The notes under the pieces were generated by a model. It was given only the letters and a program-made list of their open reading frames with translations. It did not search any database and was not told where the DNA came from. This document shows, in pieces, positions 43,992-52,958 of a DNA stretch of 64,000 nucleotides. The first letter of the stretch is position 1, and the number at the start of each line of letters is the position of its first letter. A program made the translations under genes and the position numbers. The stretch comes from Simonsiella muelleri ATCC 29453 (GTDB lineage: Bacteria; Pseudomonadota; Gammaproteobacteria; Burkholderiales; Neisseriaceae), in the NCBI RefSeq assembly GCF_002951835.1, contig NZ_CP019448.1, forward strand, positions 2,108,001 through 2,172,000. The letters run 5' to 3'.

Positions 43992-46900
43992 ATGGCTAAT
44001 TTAAAGTTAGATTTGTCGCAAGATTATGCAACACAAATGCTATCTTTTTATTTGTATGGTGAGGAAGGTAGAGGTAAAGTTATTAGACCTAGCCAAATTG
44101 CAGATAGCAAATGGATCAGAACAAAAGATTTAACTGTTGATGTTGATTCAGTTGATTTTTTAGAAAAAACAGGATTAAAAAATTTTAATCCATACGAATT
44201 TTATGTCATTAAGCGTTTTTTTAAAAATCAACATGAGAATAATACTACACTATTAGTATCTGATTTTCAAAATTTTGAAACATTAAGAACAAAAGTTGAT
44301 ATTATAAACGATAACAATAAGCAACACAACGAAAAAGAATTATCTATTAATAAAAATAGTGATGGAACTTATTCATTAAATTATCAGGCATTTAGACATC
44401 TTTTTTATAATAAGAAGGCTCACCCATCTGAAGGAAAAAATAGAAACAATTTTGAAATCAGTGAAGAACCTACTGCAGACTATTATTTTTACCATGGAGA
44501 AGTATTAAATAAGGAAAATTTAAATAAAAATGCGTTTGTATTTGGTTCGAGTAAATTAACATTTGATACCGATAAAATTCAATTTGTCATTGATGAAAGT
44601 GGGAATCCTATCAGAATTGATAATTTTATCGTAAAACCTGCTACTTACAAATCCAGTAAAACTGAAAATTTTGATTATGAAGGTGGAACTGAAGTAGCTG
44701 AGGCAGTTAATCATTTACTCCGTCAAATTACTGATCCATCAGGTATTGGTAGAAAAGTTAAAATTAATTATATTAATGAAGATTCTTTGATTAATAATGC
44801 TAAAACTGTATTTAAAGATGAAGTTTTATTGAGTAAAAATTATTCTAAAAATATTTTTGAGAAAGCTGCTATATCAGTTTTCCGATTATCTGGTTTTTTG
44901 CAAGAATTTGAACGAATTAAGGATACGGGAGTAATTGATTATCTTGATGAAACAGGAAAAGTTGTAATTTTTGATGGTAATGCTAAAAATATTTTAACAG
45001 GTACAACGGCAACAAATTTGGATTTGAAAGATAGCATTTCTCCACTAAATGAAGAAATGCTATATAATGCACTTGGGCTAGATATAGCAATGAAAATGTT
45101 ATTGCCAAGTTCATTAGTTTTTGCTATTTCTGCTCTTGTAAATTATGAGATGCACCAATTAAATCATTATCGTACTCATCTAGAAAAAGGAATTACTTAT
45201 ATTGGTGGAAATGGTGATGATACTATTACGGGTACAGATAAGAATGACCATTTATTCGGAAACAATAATTCTGATACTTTAAAAGGTAAAGAAGGCAATG
45301 ATTATCTAGAAGGTGGCACAGGTTTTGATACTTATGTTATTCAAGATAAAGACACTATTTTTGATAGTGATATGAATGGTTCAGTTTGGTTTGGCACTAA
45401 AAACGCAGGGATTTTCTCGCGTAAAGATAGTAAGGTTGATATTTGGAACAGTACAAATGGCATGATTGCTACTCGTCAAGGCAATGATTTATTAGTTAAA
45501 AATGGTGAAGATGCTGTTACCATCAAAGATTATTTCAAATTATCTAAACATATTACCATGCAGGGGTCTCATTGGTCAGGTTTGGGGATTCATTTGATTG
45601 ATGATACGCCACCAACTGATGCAAATACAGAGACTGCACCAACACATTTATGGGTTGGCGACTCACACCCAATTTTAGATGAAAACGGCAATTATAAAAA
45701 CGAATGGAATAACCGCGACAGTAAAACAGGCAAAATTATCGGTGGTGTTAATGAAGCAGACTTTAATGACATTATTCAATCAGATAATAATGACAGTATT
45801 ATCAAAGGATTGGGTGGTCATGATGCCCTAAGCGGTGGTCAAGGCAATGATGTAATTGAAGGTGGAGATGGCTCAGATATGCTGTTTGGCGGTGGTGGTC
45901 AAGATAAAATTCGTGGTGGAGATGGCAACGATTTTATTAGTTCTAGTTATCACTTAGTTGTTAATAATCGCATTAGTTCAAATGATAGATGGATAAGCAA
46001 TTTAGGACAGCATGATGAAGTGCTTTCTGTAATGACTAATACATTATGGGGTGTCTATAAAACCGAATCTAATGAAATTATCTTTTCTGGCGGAAAAAAA
46101 GTTAATGATGTTGCTGGTGATGAAATCATGGGCGGTAATGGAGATGACACCATTTTTGGTAGTAATCATGACGATTATATTCATGGAGATGGCTACCATT
46201 TAAGCGAAGATGGCTTAAATATTGTCTATGAGACAGGCAAAGACCTTCTTATCGGCAAAGGGGGTAATGACCGTATTCATGGTGGTCTTGATGATGATGT
46301 GATTTGGGGAGATGCTGGTAATGCAGCTCCGCAAGATAATGGCATTGATGTGCTATTTGGTGATGATGGTAACGATAGAATTTACGGTAATGGTAATGAT
46401 GACATTTTAGACGGTGGTGATGGTGATGATAAACTTTATGGAGATGAATTAGTAAAAGGATTAGATGCTAAGTATCATGGCAACGATACTCTATACGGTC
46501 GCGCAGGAAAAGACCAATTAGTAGGTCAAGGTGGCGATGATATTTTGTATGGTGGTATGGGAGACGATATCTTATGGGGAGATAGTAATCAATTTTCTAA
46601 TGAAAATATCACGACTGAGCCTGAATTAATTGGTAATGATTTCTTGTATGGTGAAGAAGGTAATGACACGCTTATAGGTGGTTTAGGCGATGACTTTTTA
46701 TCAGGTGGCACAGGCGCGGATATACTCATTGGCAATGAAGGCTCAGATATTCTATCTGGCGATGATGGCGATGATAAACTTTATGGTCAGTTAGGTAGTG
46801 ATAGTTTATTTGGTGGAAAAGGTCATGATTTATTAGTAGGAGATGATGACAGTGCAACTGCTCATTTTGACGATACATTGAATGGTGGCGATGACAACGA

Positions 46901-48149
46901 TGAATTAATTGGTAATGGTGGTAACGATACATTGTATGGTGATGATGGCGATGACACGTTATTTGGCGATGGTGCAAATGATGGTACGCGCAATAACCCT
47001 TTAATTTCAGGTAAAGATACTCTGTATGGTGGTAATGGTAACGACTATTTAGATGGTGGTAGAGACGATGATGCTCTGTATGGTGGTTCAGGTAAGGACA
47101 CTTTAATCGGTGGTATGGGTAATGATTCCCTATATGGTAATGAAGAAGATGATGAATTATACGGAAATGAAGGTGATGACATCATTTTTGGTGGAACTGG
47201 TAATGATGTGATTCATGGTGATGCTGATGAAGCATTAATTACCGATTGGAATCAGTCTTTTAATGACACTCTACATGGTAATGCTGGTGATGACGTTATG
47301 GTTGGCGGCTCTGGTAATAATATCATGTACGGCGATGATGGAAATGACCGTTTATGGGGCGGCATGAGCGAATTAAATGGAGATAACACATTTGTTACAC
47401 CGCATATTATTGGTAATAATACGCTTTATGGTGGTAACGGTGATGACTATTTGTTTGGCAATGTCGGCAAAGATATGTTGTATGGCGATGATGGTAGTGA
47501 TAATTTGTATGGTATGGACGGCGATGACCAATTATTTGGTGGCGCAGGAGTAGATTACTTGCATGGTGGTAAAGGAAATGATTATTTAAATGGTGGACTA
47601 GATTCAGATTATTACTACTACCATCACGGTGATGGCATTACTACGATTGAGGATTTACAAGGTCAATCCATCATTTCGCTAGATTCCTTGAGCCATTTGT
47701 CTATCAATCCAACAGCAAAAGGATTGGTTATCTACAATGGTATTGCTGGCGATGAATTGCATCTGATTGGTTATACTTTCAATTCAGATGACCCTAATGC
47801 ACAAAATGTGTTCTTTACTTCTGACGGCAAGGATTTCGTTTCATTGGCTAATGCGCTGCATATTCAAGAGCAGCTAAATAATGGAAATAGTCATGGAAAT
47901 AGTAATCAAGCACCACAGGTTACTGAAAACTTATCTACTTGGTTGATTCGAGAAAATCAGAAAGCTACTTTTGCATTGCCTGAATCGTTGTTCCATGATG
48001 ATTATGACCGCCACTTAAATTATTCGGTACGCACCGCAGATGGTTCTCAATTACCTGCTTGGTTAACATTTCATACCGAAAATAATGAACTAATAGCACA
48101 ACCTGATTTTGATGCAGCTGGTTATAAAAACGCGCTCATTTTGTCATAA
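43992..48149 (+). CDS. Large RTX (calcium-binding repeat) protein, probably 3' truncated
   Basis: 1385 residues. N-terminal domain 1-400 of unknown type, with a hydrophobic stretch about 365-385. A first RTX block is at about 405-450 (GGNGDDTITG, GNDYLEGG) and a long one at about 597-1200 with dozens of GGxGxDxLxG nonapeptides, which fold as Ca-binding beta rolls after type I secretion. From about 1310 there is an Ig-like/dystroglycan-type domain (DDYDRHLNYSVRTADGSQLP, WLTFHTE) that stops at GYKNALILS, before its usual last strand. FrpA/FrpC-like RTX exoprotein is the closest idea. GGAG precedes the ATG. No secretion genes are in the window. Confidence 0.85.
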   Translation: MANLKLDLSQDYATQMLSFYLYGEEGRGKVIRPSQIADSKWIRTKDLTVDVDSVDFLEKTGLKNFNPYEFYVIKRFFKNQHENNTTLLVSDFQNFETLRTKVDIINDNNKQHNEKELSINKNSDGTYSLNYQAFRHLFYNKKAHPSEGKNRNNFEISEEPTADYYFYHGEVLNKENLNKNAFVFGSSKLTFDTDKIQFVIDESGNPIRIDNFIVKPATYKSSKTENFDYEGGTEVAEAVNHLLRQITDPSGIGRKVKINYINEDSLINNAKTVFKDEVLLSKNYSKNIFEKAAISVFRLSGFLQEFERIKDTGVIDYLDETGKVVIFDGNAKNILTGTTATNLDLKDSISPLNEEMLYNALGLDIAMKMLLPSSLVFAISALVNYEMHQLNHYRTHLEKGITYIGGNGDDTITGTDKNDHLFGNNNSDTLKGKEGNDYLEGGTGFDTYVIQDKDTIFDSDMNGSVWFGTKNAGIFSRKDSKVDIWNSTNGMIATRQGNDLLVKNGEDAVTIKDYFKLSKHITMQGSHWSGLGIHLIDDTPPTDANTETAPTHLWVGDSHPILDENGNYKNEWNNRDSKTGKIIGGVNEADFNDIIQSDNNDSIIKGLGGHDALSGGQGNDVIEGGDGSDMLFGGGGQDKIRGGDGNDFISSSYHLVVNNRISSNDRWISNLGQHDEVLSVMTNTLWGVYKTESNEIIFSGGKKVNDVAGDEIMGGNGDDTIFGSNHDDYIHGDGYHLSEDGLNIVYETGKDLLIGKGGNDRIHGGLDDDVIWGDAGNAAPQDNGIDVLFGDDGNDRIYGNGNDDILDGGDGDDKLYGDELVKGLDAKYHGNDTLYGRAGKDQLVGQGGDDILYGGMGDDILWGDSNQFSNENITTEPELIGNDFLYGEEGNDTLIGGLGDDFLSGGTGADILIGNEGSDILSGDDGDDKLYGQLGSDSLFGGKGHDLLVGDDDSATAHFDDTLNGGDDNDELIGNGGNDTLYGDDGDDTLFGDGANDGTRNNPLISGKDTLYGGNGNDYLDGGRDDDALYGGSGKDTLIGGMGNDSLYGNEEDDELYGNEGDDIIFGGTGNDVIHGDADEALITDWNQSFNDTLHGNAGDDVMVGGSGNNIMYGDDGNDRLWGGMSELNGDNTFVTPHIIGNNTLYGGNGDDYLFGNVGKDMLYGDDGSDNLYGMDGDDQLFGGAGVDYLHGGKGNDYLNGGLDSDYYYYHHGDGITTIEDLQGQSIISLDSLSHLSINPTAKGLVIYNGIAGDELHLIGYTFNSDDPNAQNVFFTSDGKDFVSLANALHIQEQLNNGNSHGNSNQAPQVTENLSTWLIRENQKATFALPESLFHDDYDRHLNYSVRTADGSQLPAWLTFHTENNELIAQPDFDAAGYKNALILS

Positions 48150-48212
48150 TTTTGCATTTTTTTTGTCATGACAAAACGAATGCAAAAATTAAATGCAAGG
48201 CAGCTTTTGCAT
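48142..48212. repeat. Repeated short motifs at the inferred prophage right end
   Basis: Four TTTTGCAT-type motifs (two in each orientation) and two TTTTGTCAT motifs in 71 bp. They could also act as a terminator: AATTTTGCATT pairs with the inverted copy. Confidence 0.5.
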
Positions 48213-48364
48213 CAGCGGCATTTTAACATCTGCACACAGCTCCAAACTGGGTGTTTATTTTATGGTATCACTTAATCAACATCGCCCCACAAGGACAACA
48301 CCATGAACACATTTAACAGCGCACTTATCAATCACGGCTACGATGCATAATATCTACCATCTAC

Positions 48365-48410
48365 CAAACCGTTTCAAAGCACATAATTATGATTTGAAAC
48401 GGTTTTTATT
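48365..48410 (+). terminator. Terminator facing the methylase gene
   Basis: AAACCGTTTCAAA (48365-48377) pairs with TTTGAAACGGTTT (48393-48405), followed by TTATTTT on the + strand. A 15-codon ORF (48303-48350, MNTFNSALINHGYDA) lies just upstream; significance unknown. Confidence 0.7.
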
Positions 48411-48411
48411 T

Positions 48412-49254
48412 TCAGGCAGCCTGAAATTTGTAAATCATATTATCTTCGTAATGCGCTGTTTTGTTCATTGTAATGTGAACGCTAATTTTTTGATAATCCT
48501 GTAAATTTTGCCAACCTTCTGCCTTTTCATTCACAATCAAATCCAAATAATCAAGCAGTTCACTCCGCGTTGATGAGAAGAACACAAACGGCGGTCGTAC
48601 CAATCTCATCAAGCGTAAAAATTCAACCATGCCAAAATAGCCAGCTTTGCGATACGCGCCTTGCGCGGTGCTAACATAGGGTGGGTCAAGCACGAGTAAA
48701 GCCTTTGAATTATCTTGGAATTCAGGCAATAACTCATGATACGATTTACTCACCACTTCCACGCTGTCTAAATAGCCGTCCGCGCTGGGATAATCACTCA
48801 ATCGCACATTATTAAAATAAGTATGATTGTATATTAAATCATTTAAATCAGTTGTTTGCCGACTGCTAAACAAAATCCAACTCGCCACGCAATCCAAATC
48901 AATATAGCCGCCAAATGTTTGTAAGGTAGCCTGAATGGTCTTTTTCAGCGTTTCAGGCAGCTTTTGCTTGAGCGGATAATCTCTGGTTAAATCAAAAATG
49001 ATTTTGCGTAATTGATTGGTATCATTGATATTTTTCAGTCTTTCGGTATAACCATCAAAATCATTGTAAATCACACGAGCTTTTGGTAAAACTTGTTTTG
49101 CGGTGTGAGCCAATAATCCCGAGCCACCAAAGGCATCAACAATTGTCCAGCCATCGCCATCATTCGGAATATGCTGTTTTAATAACGTTTTAAAGTGATT
49201 TAAAAATCGGCGTTTTTGTCCTGTAAAGGGTAAGGGGGCTTGTGTGTAATTCAT
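48412..49254 (-). CDS. Phage D12-class DNA adenine N6-methyltransferase
   Basis: 280 residues. PFTGQKRRF (9-17) and DAFGGSGLLA (about 41-50) form the SAM site and LVLDPPYVST (about 187-196) is the catalytic DPPY motif of the D12/Dam class. It would methylate adenine in phage and host DNA, probably against restriction. Recognition sequence unknown. TTTGGAG precedes the ATG, but a 13-bp hairpin begins 16 bases upstream, next to that ribosome site. The last codons and stop (FQAA, TGA) come from a DUS. Follows the com-like gene by 104 bp. Confidence 0.88.
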   Translation of the reverse strand: MNYTQAPLPFTGQKRRFLNHFKTLLKQHIPNDGDGWTIVDAFGGSGLLAHTAKQVLPKARVIYNDFDGYTERLKNINDTNQLRKIIFDLTRDYPLKQKLPETLKKTIQATLQTFGGYIDLDCVASWILFSSRQTTDLNDLIYNHTYFNNVRLSDYPSADGYLDSVEVVSKSYHELLPEFQDNSKALLVLDPPYVSTAQGAYRKAGYFGMVEFLRLMRLVRPPFVFFSSTRSELLDYLDLIVNEKAEGWQNLQDYQKISVHITMNKTAHYEDNMIYKFQAA

Positions 49255-49269
49255 GCGTACTCCAAAGAA

Positions 49270-49306
49270 AACGGTGCGTGTGCTTGTTTAAAACACACGC
49301 ACCGTT
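49270..49306 (-). promoter_or_regulatory. Leader hairpin between com and the methylase gene
   Basis: AACGGTGCGTGTG and CACACGCACCGTT form a perfect 13-bp stem with an 11-base loop, just upstream of the methylase ribosome site. There is no T run, so it is more likely a translation-control element (as the Mu mom leader bound by Com) than a terminator. Confidence 0.55.
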
Positions 49307-49358
49307 GGTTCGGTACGCAAAGGTACGCTGGTTAGGCACGCTCGGTGCGCGAAAAAAC

Positions 49359-49487
49359 TTACTTAGATTCAAACGTATTGCGCGTTTTACAACGGCGACA
49401 TTGAATAATAATACGGTAATTTGTACCCATGACTTCACCAATTTTTCTTTTACAATGAATATTTTGACATTTTAATGATTTCAGCAT
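49359..49487 (-). CDS. com: Mu Com-like zinc-finger RNA-binding regulator
   Basis: 42 residues, ATG at 49487, stop at 49359-49361. Two CxxxxC/CxxC pairs (KCQNIHC and QCRRC) form the single zinc finger of Mu Com, and the end KTRNTFES also fits. In Mu, Com binds the mom mRNA leader and opens its ribosome site. Here the gene sits directly before a D12 adenine methylase rather than mom, with a hairpin between. Too short to appear in most ORF lists. Confidence 0.8.
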   Translation of the reverse strand: MLKSLKCQNIHCKRKIGEVMGTNYRIIIQCRRCKTRNTFESK

Positions 49488-49631
49488 TTTGCGCTATCCT
49501 ATATACAAATGATACAATCGCGCCGCCTAGCTAGGTGACGGCTATACGGATGCAGGCACTCTCTGCTGATGTGGGTGGAATAAACGGTCTTCTACACCGT
49601 CCACTCGCCGTCCACTCGCCGTCTTTCTTTC

Positions 49632-49659
49632 AACGCTGCCATTGTAACTTGGCAGCGTT
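49632..49659. repeat. GC-rich hairpin upstream of com
   Basis: AACGCTGCCA and TGGCAGCGTT form a 10-bp stem followed by TTGATTTTT on the + strand. On the minus strand, the direction of the late genes, no T run follows. A short direct repeat (CCGTCCACTCGC twice) lies just to the left. Confidence 0.45.
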
Positions 49660-49696
49660 TGATTTTTGTGATGTAGCATTTCAATACAAAATAACA

Positions 49697-49930
49697 TCAC
49701 ACCCCAATATCCTGTACCGCCAAATCAGGCGCAACGCTTAAAATTGCGCCACCGCCTACATCATAATAGACGGTTTGACCTGCGCTGTAGCCATTGCCAT
49801 ACAACAAAACTTCATTGCCAGCCTGTGTAGTACGCGCCAAATAACTGCCATTGCCATTTTTAGCAATGATTTGGGCGACTGCACGGTTGGGTTGATTAAA
49901 TAATTGATTAAATTGCTGATAAATATTCAT
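49697..49930 (-). CDS. Small phage tail-region protein
   Basis: 77 residues. NGNGSYLARTTQAGNEVLLYGNGYSAGQTVYYDVGG-type sequence looks like a small beta-barrel. Similar short proteins sit at the distal end of tail clusters in Mu-like siphoviruses, from memory. AAGGAAAG plus a DUS directly upstream. Precise role unknown. Confidence 0.6.
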   Translation of the reverse strand: MNIYQQFNQLFNQPNRAVAQIIAKNGNGSYLARTTQAGNEVLLYGNGYSAGQTVYYDVGGGAILSVAPDLAVQDIGV

Positions 49931-49958
49931 TTCTTTCCTTTCAGGCTGCCTGAATTAA

Positions 49959-51758
49959 TCAAATATCCATGTATCTGTCCACGCCCAACGTTTGATAAAT
50001 CACAGGCACCTCGCCATTCATTGCCACGCTGATTTGCACCGATTTGACCACACCTCGCCACGATTCAGCAGGTTCATTGAATTGCCAAATTTCGCCCAAT
50101 TCGGCACGGTTTAAGCCGTATTTGGGAATCCATGGCAGCTTGACGGTTTCGCTTTTATGTATGCCTGTGTTGCTTAATGTTGCCACGCCAGCCGCTTCGC
50201 AAACGTTGTAATCCGTGTAAAGCGCATGGCTTAAATCGGTGGCACGTGGTGTGTTGCCATGTTCGCGGCGGTAAACGTTGGCGGCTTTACCTTGATTGTG
50301 GTTGGCTGCCACGCCGACTGCATGGCAACGCAAATTCTGTTGCAGGCTGCCTGAAATGCTGACAATCGCACTGTTTGGCACTTGCACATCGGGTGCAGCG
50401 TCTGCCAACGCCCACGCTGCCACGCGCCATGTTGGGCGAATATCCAGTTGTGGCAAATAGGGATGGCTTGCCACGAATCCGCCAGCTGTTTGCGCGATGT
50501 CTTGCAGCACCGCAATAGGCGTTTTGTCGGTTAAACTATAGACATTTGCAGGGACAAGCCAATCCACAATCTGCCAATTTTCAATTTTAAAATTTAAAAA
50601 TTTCAATTGTGAATCAGCGATTTGTCTGGCGTATGATTCTGAATTGACCAAACCAGCAGACGAATGGGCAAAATCCGCGCCCAATAAAGCCGTTTGGCTA
50701 CGTCCTGTGATGGTGTAGCTTTTTTTACCAAATGCGCGGTTATCGCTAAACTCTTCTGCCATAAAATCAAAACGTTCTGAATTAATTAATACCGTAATCA
50801 CGTCTTTTTCAGGCTGCCTGAATTTCACTTTAACGAATGATTCGGGCGACACCGTTAAATCGGCTTGCCAACAGTAACCAGCCGTGTCGGCTTTGATATT
50901 CAGCGACAGCAATTCCAATGATGTACCGTCCGCTAATTGTGCTTTAATTTCATTACAAATCATATAATTATCCAAATTTGGAATCATAACTTTCGGCTTG
51001 CCACACGCGAACGAAATCGGGACTTGTGCCGCGTCGGGTTTGGCGGCTTGGGTGCTGAAATCCAGAGGTAAAGCATCGGGTGGAGGCGGTTTGCCACACG
51101 CGCAATCACAATCATCACGGTTAGGCGTGTTGTCAATGGGAATTGGATACCATTCACACGGTGGTTGAACGCTGCGACTCACGGCGGTTTTCAGGCAGCC
51201 TGAAAGATGATAACCGCTTGATTGCGCGATAAATCCATTGACAAAATATTGTGTGAATGCGGTTGGCGTGGCGGTGCAATTTGTGAGATGGGGGGCGTTG
51301 GCTTGGCGCGTGGTGGTGTGATTGGCGTAGAACTGGTTGGCAGCGATACGCGTTTTCAGGCAGCCTGAAAGTTTAGGCGCGAACGCCACATGATTTTGCC
51401 AACACGAATGCAGGCGCGCGGTGCTGCCCGACACGCCCACAAACATCAACCACAACCATGCCAACGTCCCGATTTCCACGTTCAGGCAGCCTGAAACAGG
51501 CGCAACCGCCACAAATTGCGCCCAATAATTTTGCGCCAACGCTTGATTTTGTCCCGAAACCGCCAAACACGCGCCTTGAGTGCTTTGAGCTGACCATGCA
51601 CTTGTCCAATTTGCGCCAATGGTCGGTTTGATGGGGGCGACTGGTTTGGTGGGTTTTGGGGGCGCGACGTTGTCATTCAATGTGAATTTGAATGGCAACG
51701 TGTCGGGCTGCTGTTCAACGCGCCGCCCCAATTCAAAAGGCAATTGTGCGCTATTCAT
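49959..51758 (-). CDS. Putative phage tail-tip/hub protein with Cys-rich repeats
   Basis: 599 residues. The N-terminal third (about 55-195) has loose repeats ending SGCLN or SGCLK, each encoded by a DUS, with Cys and Trp residues spaced along them. Then a Cys-rich linker, CEWYPIPIDN and DCDCACGKPPPP, followed by a folded domain (about 245-599) with FDFMAEEFSDNRAFGKKSYTI-type sequence resembling baseplate hub proteins. The role is inferred from position in the tail operon. Confidence 0.6.
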   Translation of the reverse strand: MNSAQLPFELGRRVEQQPDTLPFKFTLNDNVAPPKPTKPVAPIKPTIGANWTSAWSAQSTQGACLAVSGQNQALAQNYWAQFVAVAPVSGCLNVEIGTLAWLWLMFVGVSGSTARLHSCWQNHVAFAPKLSGCLKTRIAANQFYANHTTTRQANAPHLTNCTATPTAFTQYFVNGFIAQSSGYHLSGCLKTAVSRSVQPPCEWYPIPIDNTPNRDDCDCACGKPPPPDALPLDFSTQAAKPDAAQVPISFACGKPKVMIPNLDNYMICNEIKAQLADGTSLELLSLNIKADTAGYCWQADLTVSPESFVKVKFRQPEKDVITVLINSERFDFMAEEFSDNRAFGKKSYTITGRSQTALLGADFAHSSAGLVNSESYARQIADSQLKFLNFKIENWQIVDWLVPANVYSLTDKTPIAVLQDIAQTAGGFVASHPYLPQLDIRPTWRVAAWALADAAPDVQVPNSAIVSISGSLQQNLRCHAVGVAANHNQGKAANVYRREHGNTPRATDLSHALYTDYNVCEAAGVATLSNTGIHKSETVKLPWIPKYGLNRAELGEIWQFNEPAESWRGVVKSVQISVAMNGEVPVIYQTLGVDRYMDI

Positions 51759-51761
51759 TAA

Positions 51762-52055
51762 TTAATTCACTTTAGGTTTCATGCCAGCCCAGCCATCAAT
51801 TTTGTTGTATTGCCGTAGGTTGTCGTAGCCCATCAGAATGTAAGTGCGTGTTTCATCAAGATTATCCACACGATAAGTGCCATCTTCATGTGAATACACA
51901 TCGCGCACACACATCATGGTTTGTTCGTCAAATACAAAAATTCGGCGGCGAGCAGGCGTACCAGCAACGGTAACAATACCGCTTCCTTCGCCAGAAAAAT
52001 AGCCACGTCCTGTGTAACGGCTTTGGCGATGGCGAATATTTAATTTAATTTTCAT
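51762..52055 (-). CDS. Phage protein with carboxypeptidase-regulatory-like fold
   Basis: 97 residues. GIVTVAGTPARRRIFVFDE and HEDGTYRVDNLDETRTYILMG match the transthyretin/CarboxypepD_reg-like beta sandwich often attached to phage tails. ATG immediately follows the stop of the upstream gene and lacks a ribosome site, so translational coupling is likely. Confidence 0.6.
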   Translation of the reverse strand: MKIKLNIRHRQSRYTGRGYFSGEGSGIVTVAGTPARRRIFVFDEQTMMCVRDVYSHEDGTYRVDNLDETRTYILMGYDNLRQYNKIDGWAGMKPKVN

Positions 52056-52946
52056 TTAGTTGTACTCAAAATAACTCAAATTTAACAAGTGATTATTTCC
52101 GCCACCGTCCGAAATATCCAACAGCAAATAATCCGCGTCATCGCCATCTAATTTTAATATTGACCATGTCGGCATAGCAGTACGTAAGTTATTCATAGAT
52201 GACAACAAATTAGGTAAAACAGCACGATAAGTTTGCTTTTCCATGACAAAAACTTCATGGGCAATGAATCCACCATGAATCGGGTCGGGGTAAGGTGCTA
52301 GGTTGCTATTGCTATAATAATTGCCACCTAAGTCAGCCATTAATGCGCCACTACCTTGCCACGCTTGTGCCAACATGGGGTTTTTCAAGCTGCCTGTATC
52401 CCAATTCGTTGCTCTGCTGTAGTTGCTATGAACAAACACGCAAGCCGTGTTATCGGCAGGAGCAAGCGGTCGCGCATCACCAAAAAACAAAACCAAACTG
52501 GTGCTGTTTGTATCCAAAATAGCCAACCAAAATGCACGCTCGCACGCCACCAACAGCCATTTTCCTGTACTACCACCACTACCCGTACCAGCGTAAGCAA
52601 AATGGTTTTGCCCAATATCGGTGTAGCCAAAATAGCTCGTACCAGTATTCAAATTACTCATGCGCTGATACGCGCCCAGTACGGCATAATTGTCATTTTC
52701 ATTATTGATTTGTAAACAAAATTTCGTGGATTCAGGCGATTGACTACGAAAGACAGCACTCACATCATTCTCAAACGGCATCGCCCAACCAGCAGGCTCT
52801 TTGCGGCTATCGTCTGCGCCATAACCTGTTACCAAACAAGCTTTTAACAAGGTTTTCAGGCTGCCTGCAACCGCATCTAATTTCGGCGCGTCCTTATCCG
52901 TGCTGCGATAGACTTTGGCAGGAATTTTGGTTGTTTGACTAAACAT
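52056..52946 (-). CDS. Phage tail-region structural protein
   Basis: 296 residues, beta-rich, Gly/Ser/Asn-rich (YAGTGSGGSTGKW; HGGFIAHEVFVMEKQTYRAVLP). No family recognised. Good ribosome site (AAGGAAAAG). Order in the operon suggests a tail-tip or fibre component. A DUS encodes GSLKTL at about 28-33. Confidence 0.55.
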   Translation of the reverse strand: MFSQTTKIPAKVYRSTDKDAPKLDAVAGSLKTLLKACLVTGYGADDSRKEPAGWAMPFENDVSAVFRSQSPESTKFCLQINNENDNYAVLGAYQRMSNLNTGTSYFGYTDIGQNHFAYAGTGSGGSTGKWLLVACERAFWLAILDTNSTSLVLFFGDARPLAPADNTACVFVHSNYSRATNWDTGSLKNPMLAQAWQGSGALMADLGGNYYSNSNLAPYPDPIHGGFIAHEVFVMEKQTYRAVLPNLLSSMNNLRTAMPTWSILKLDGDDADYLLLDISDGGGNNHLLNLSYFEYN

Positions 52947-52958
52947 AACTTTTCCTTT

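Noticed and set aside
45200..47600. RTX repeats as DNA satellite
   Set aside because: Diverged coding repeats with the nonapeptide pattern; not identical at DNA level.
49242..49475. 77-residue + strand ORF across the com region
   Set aside because: Antisense to the com-like gene, whose zinc-finger pattern is clear.
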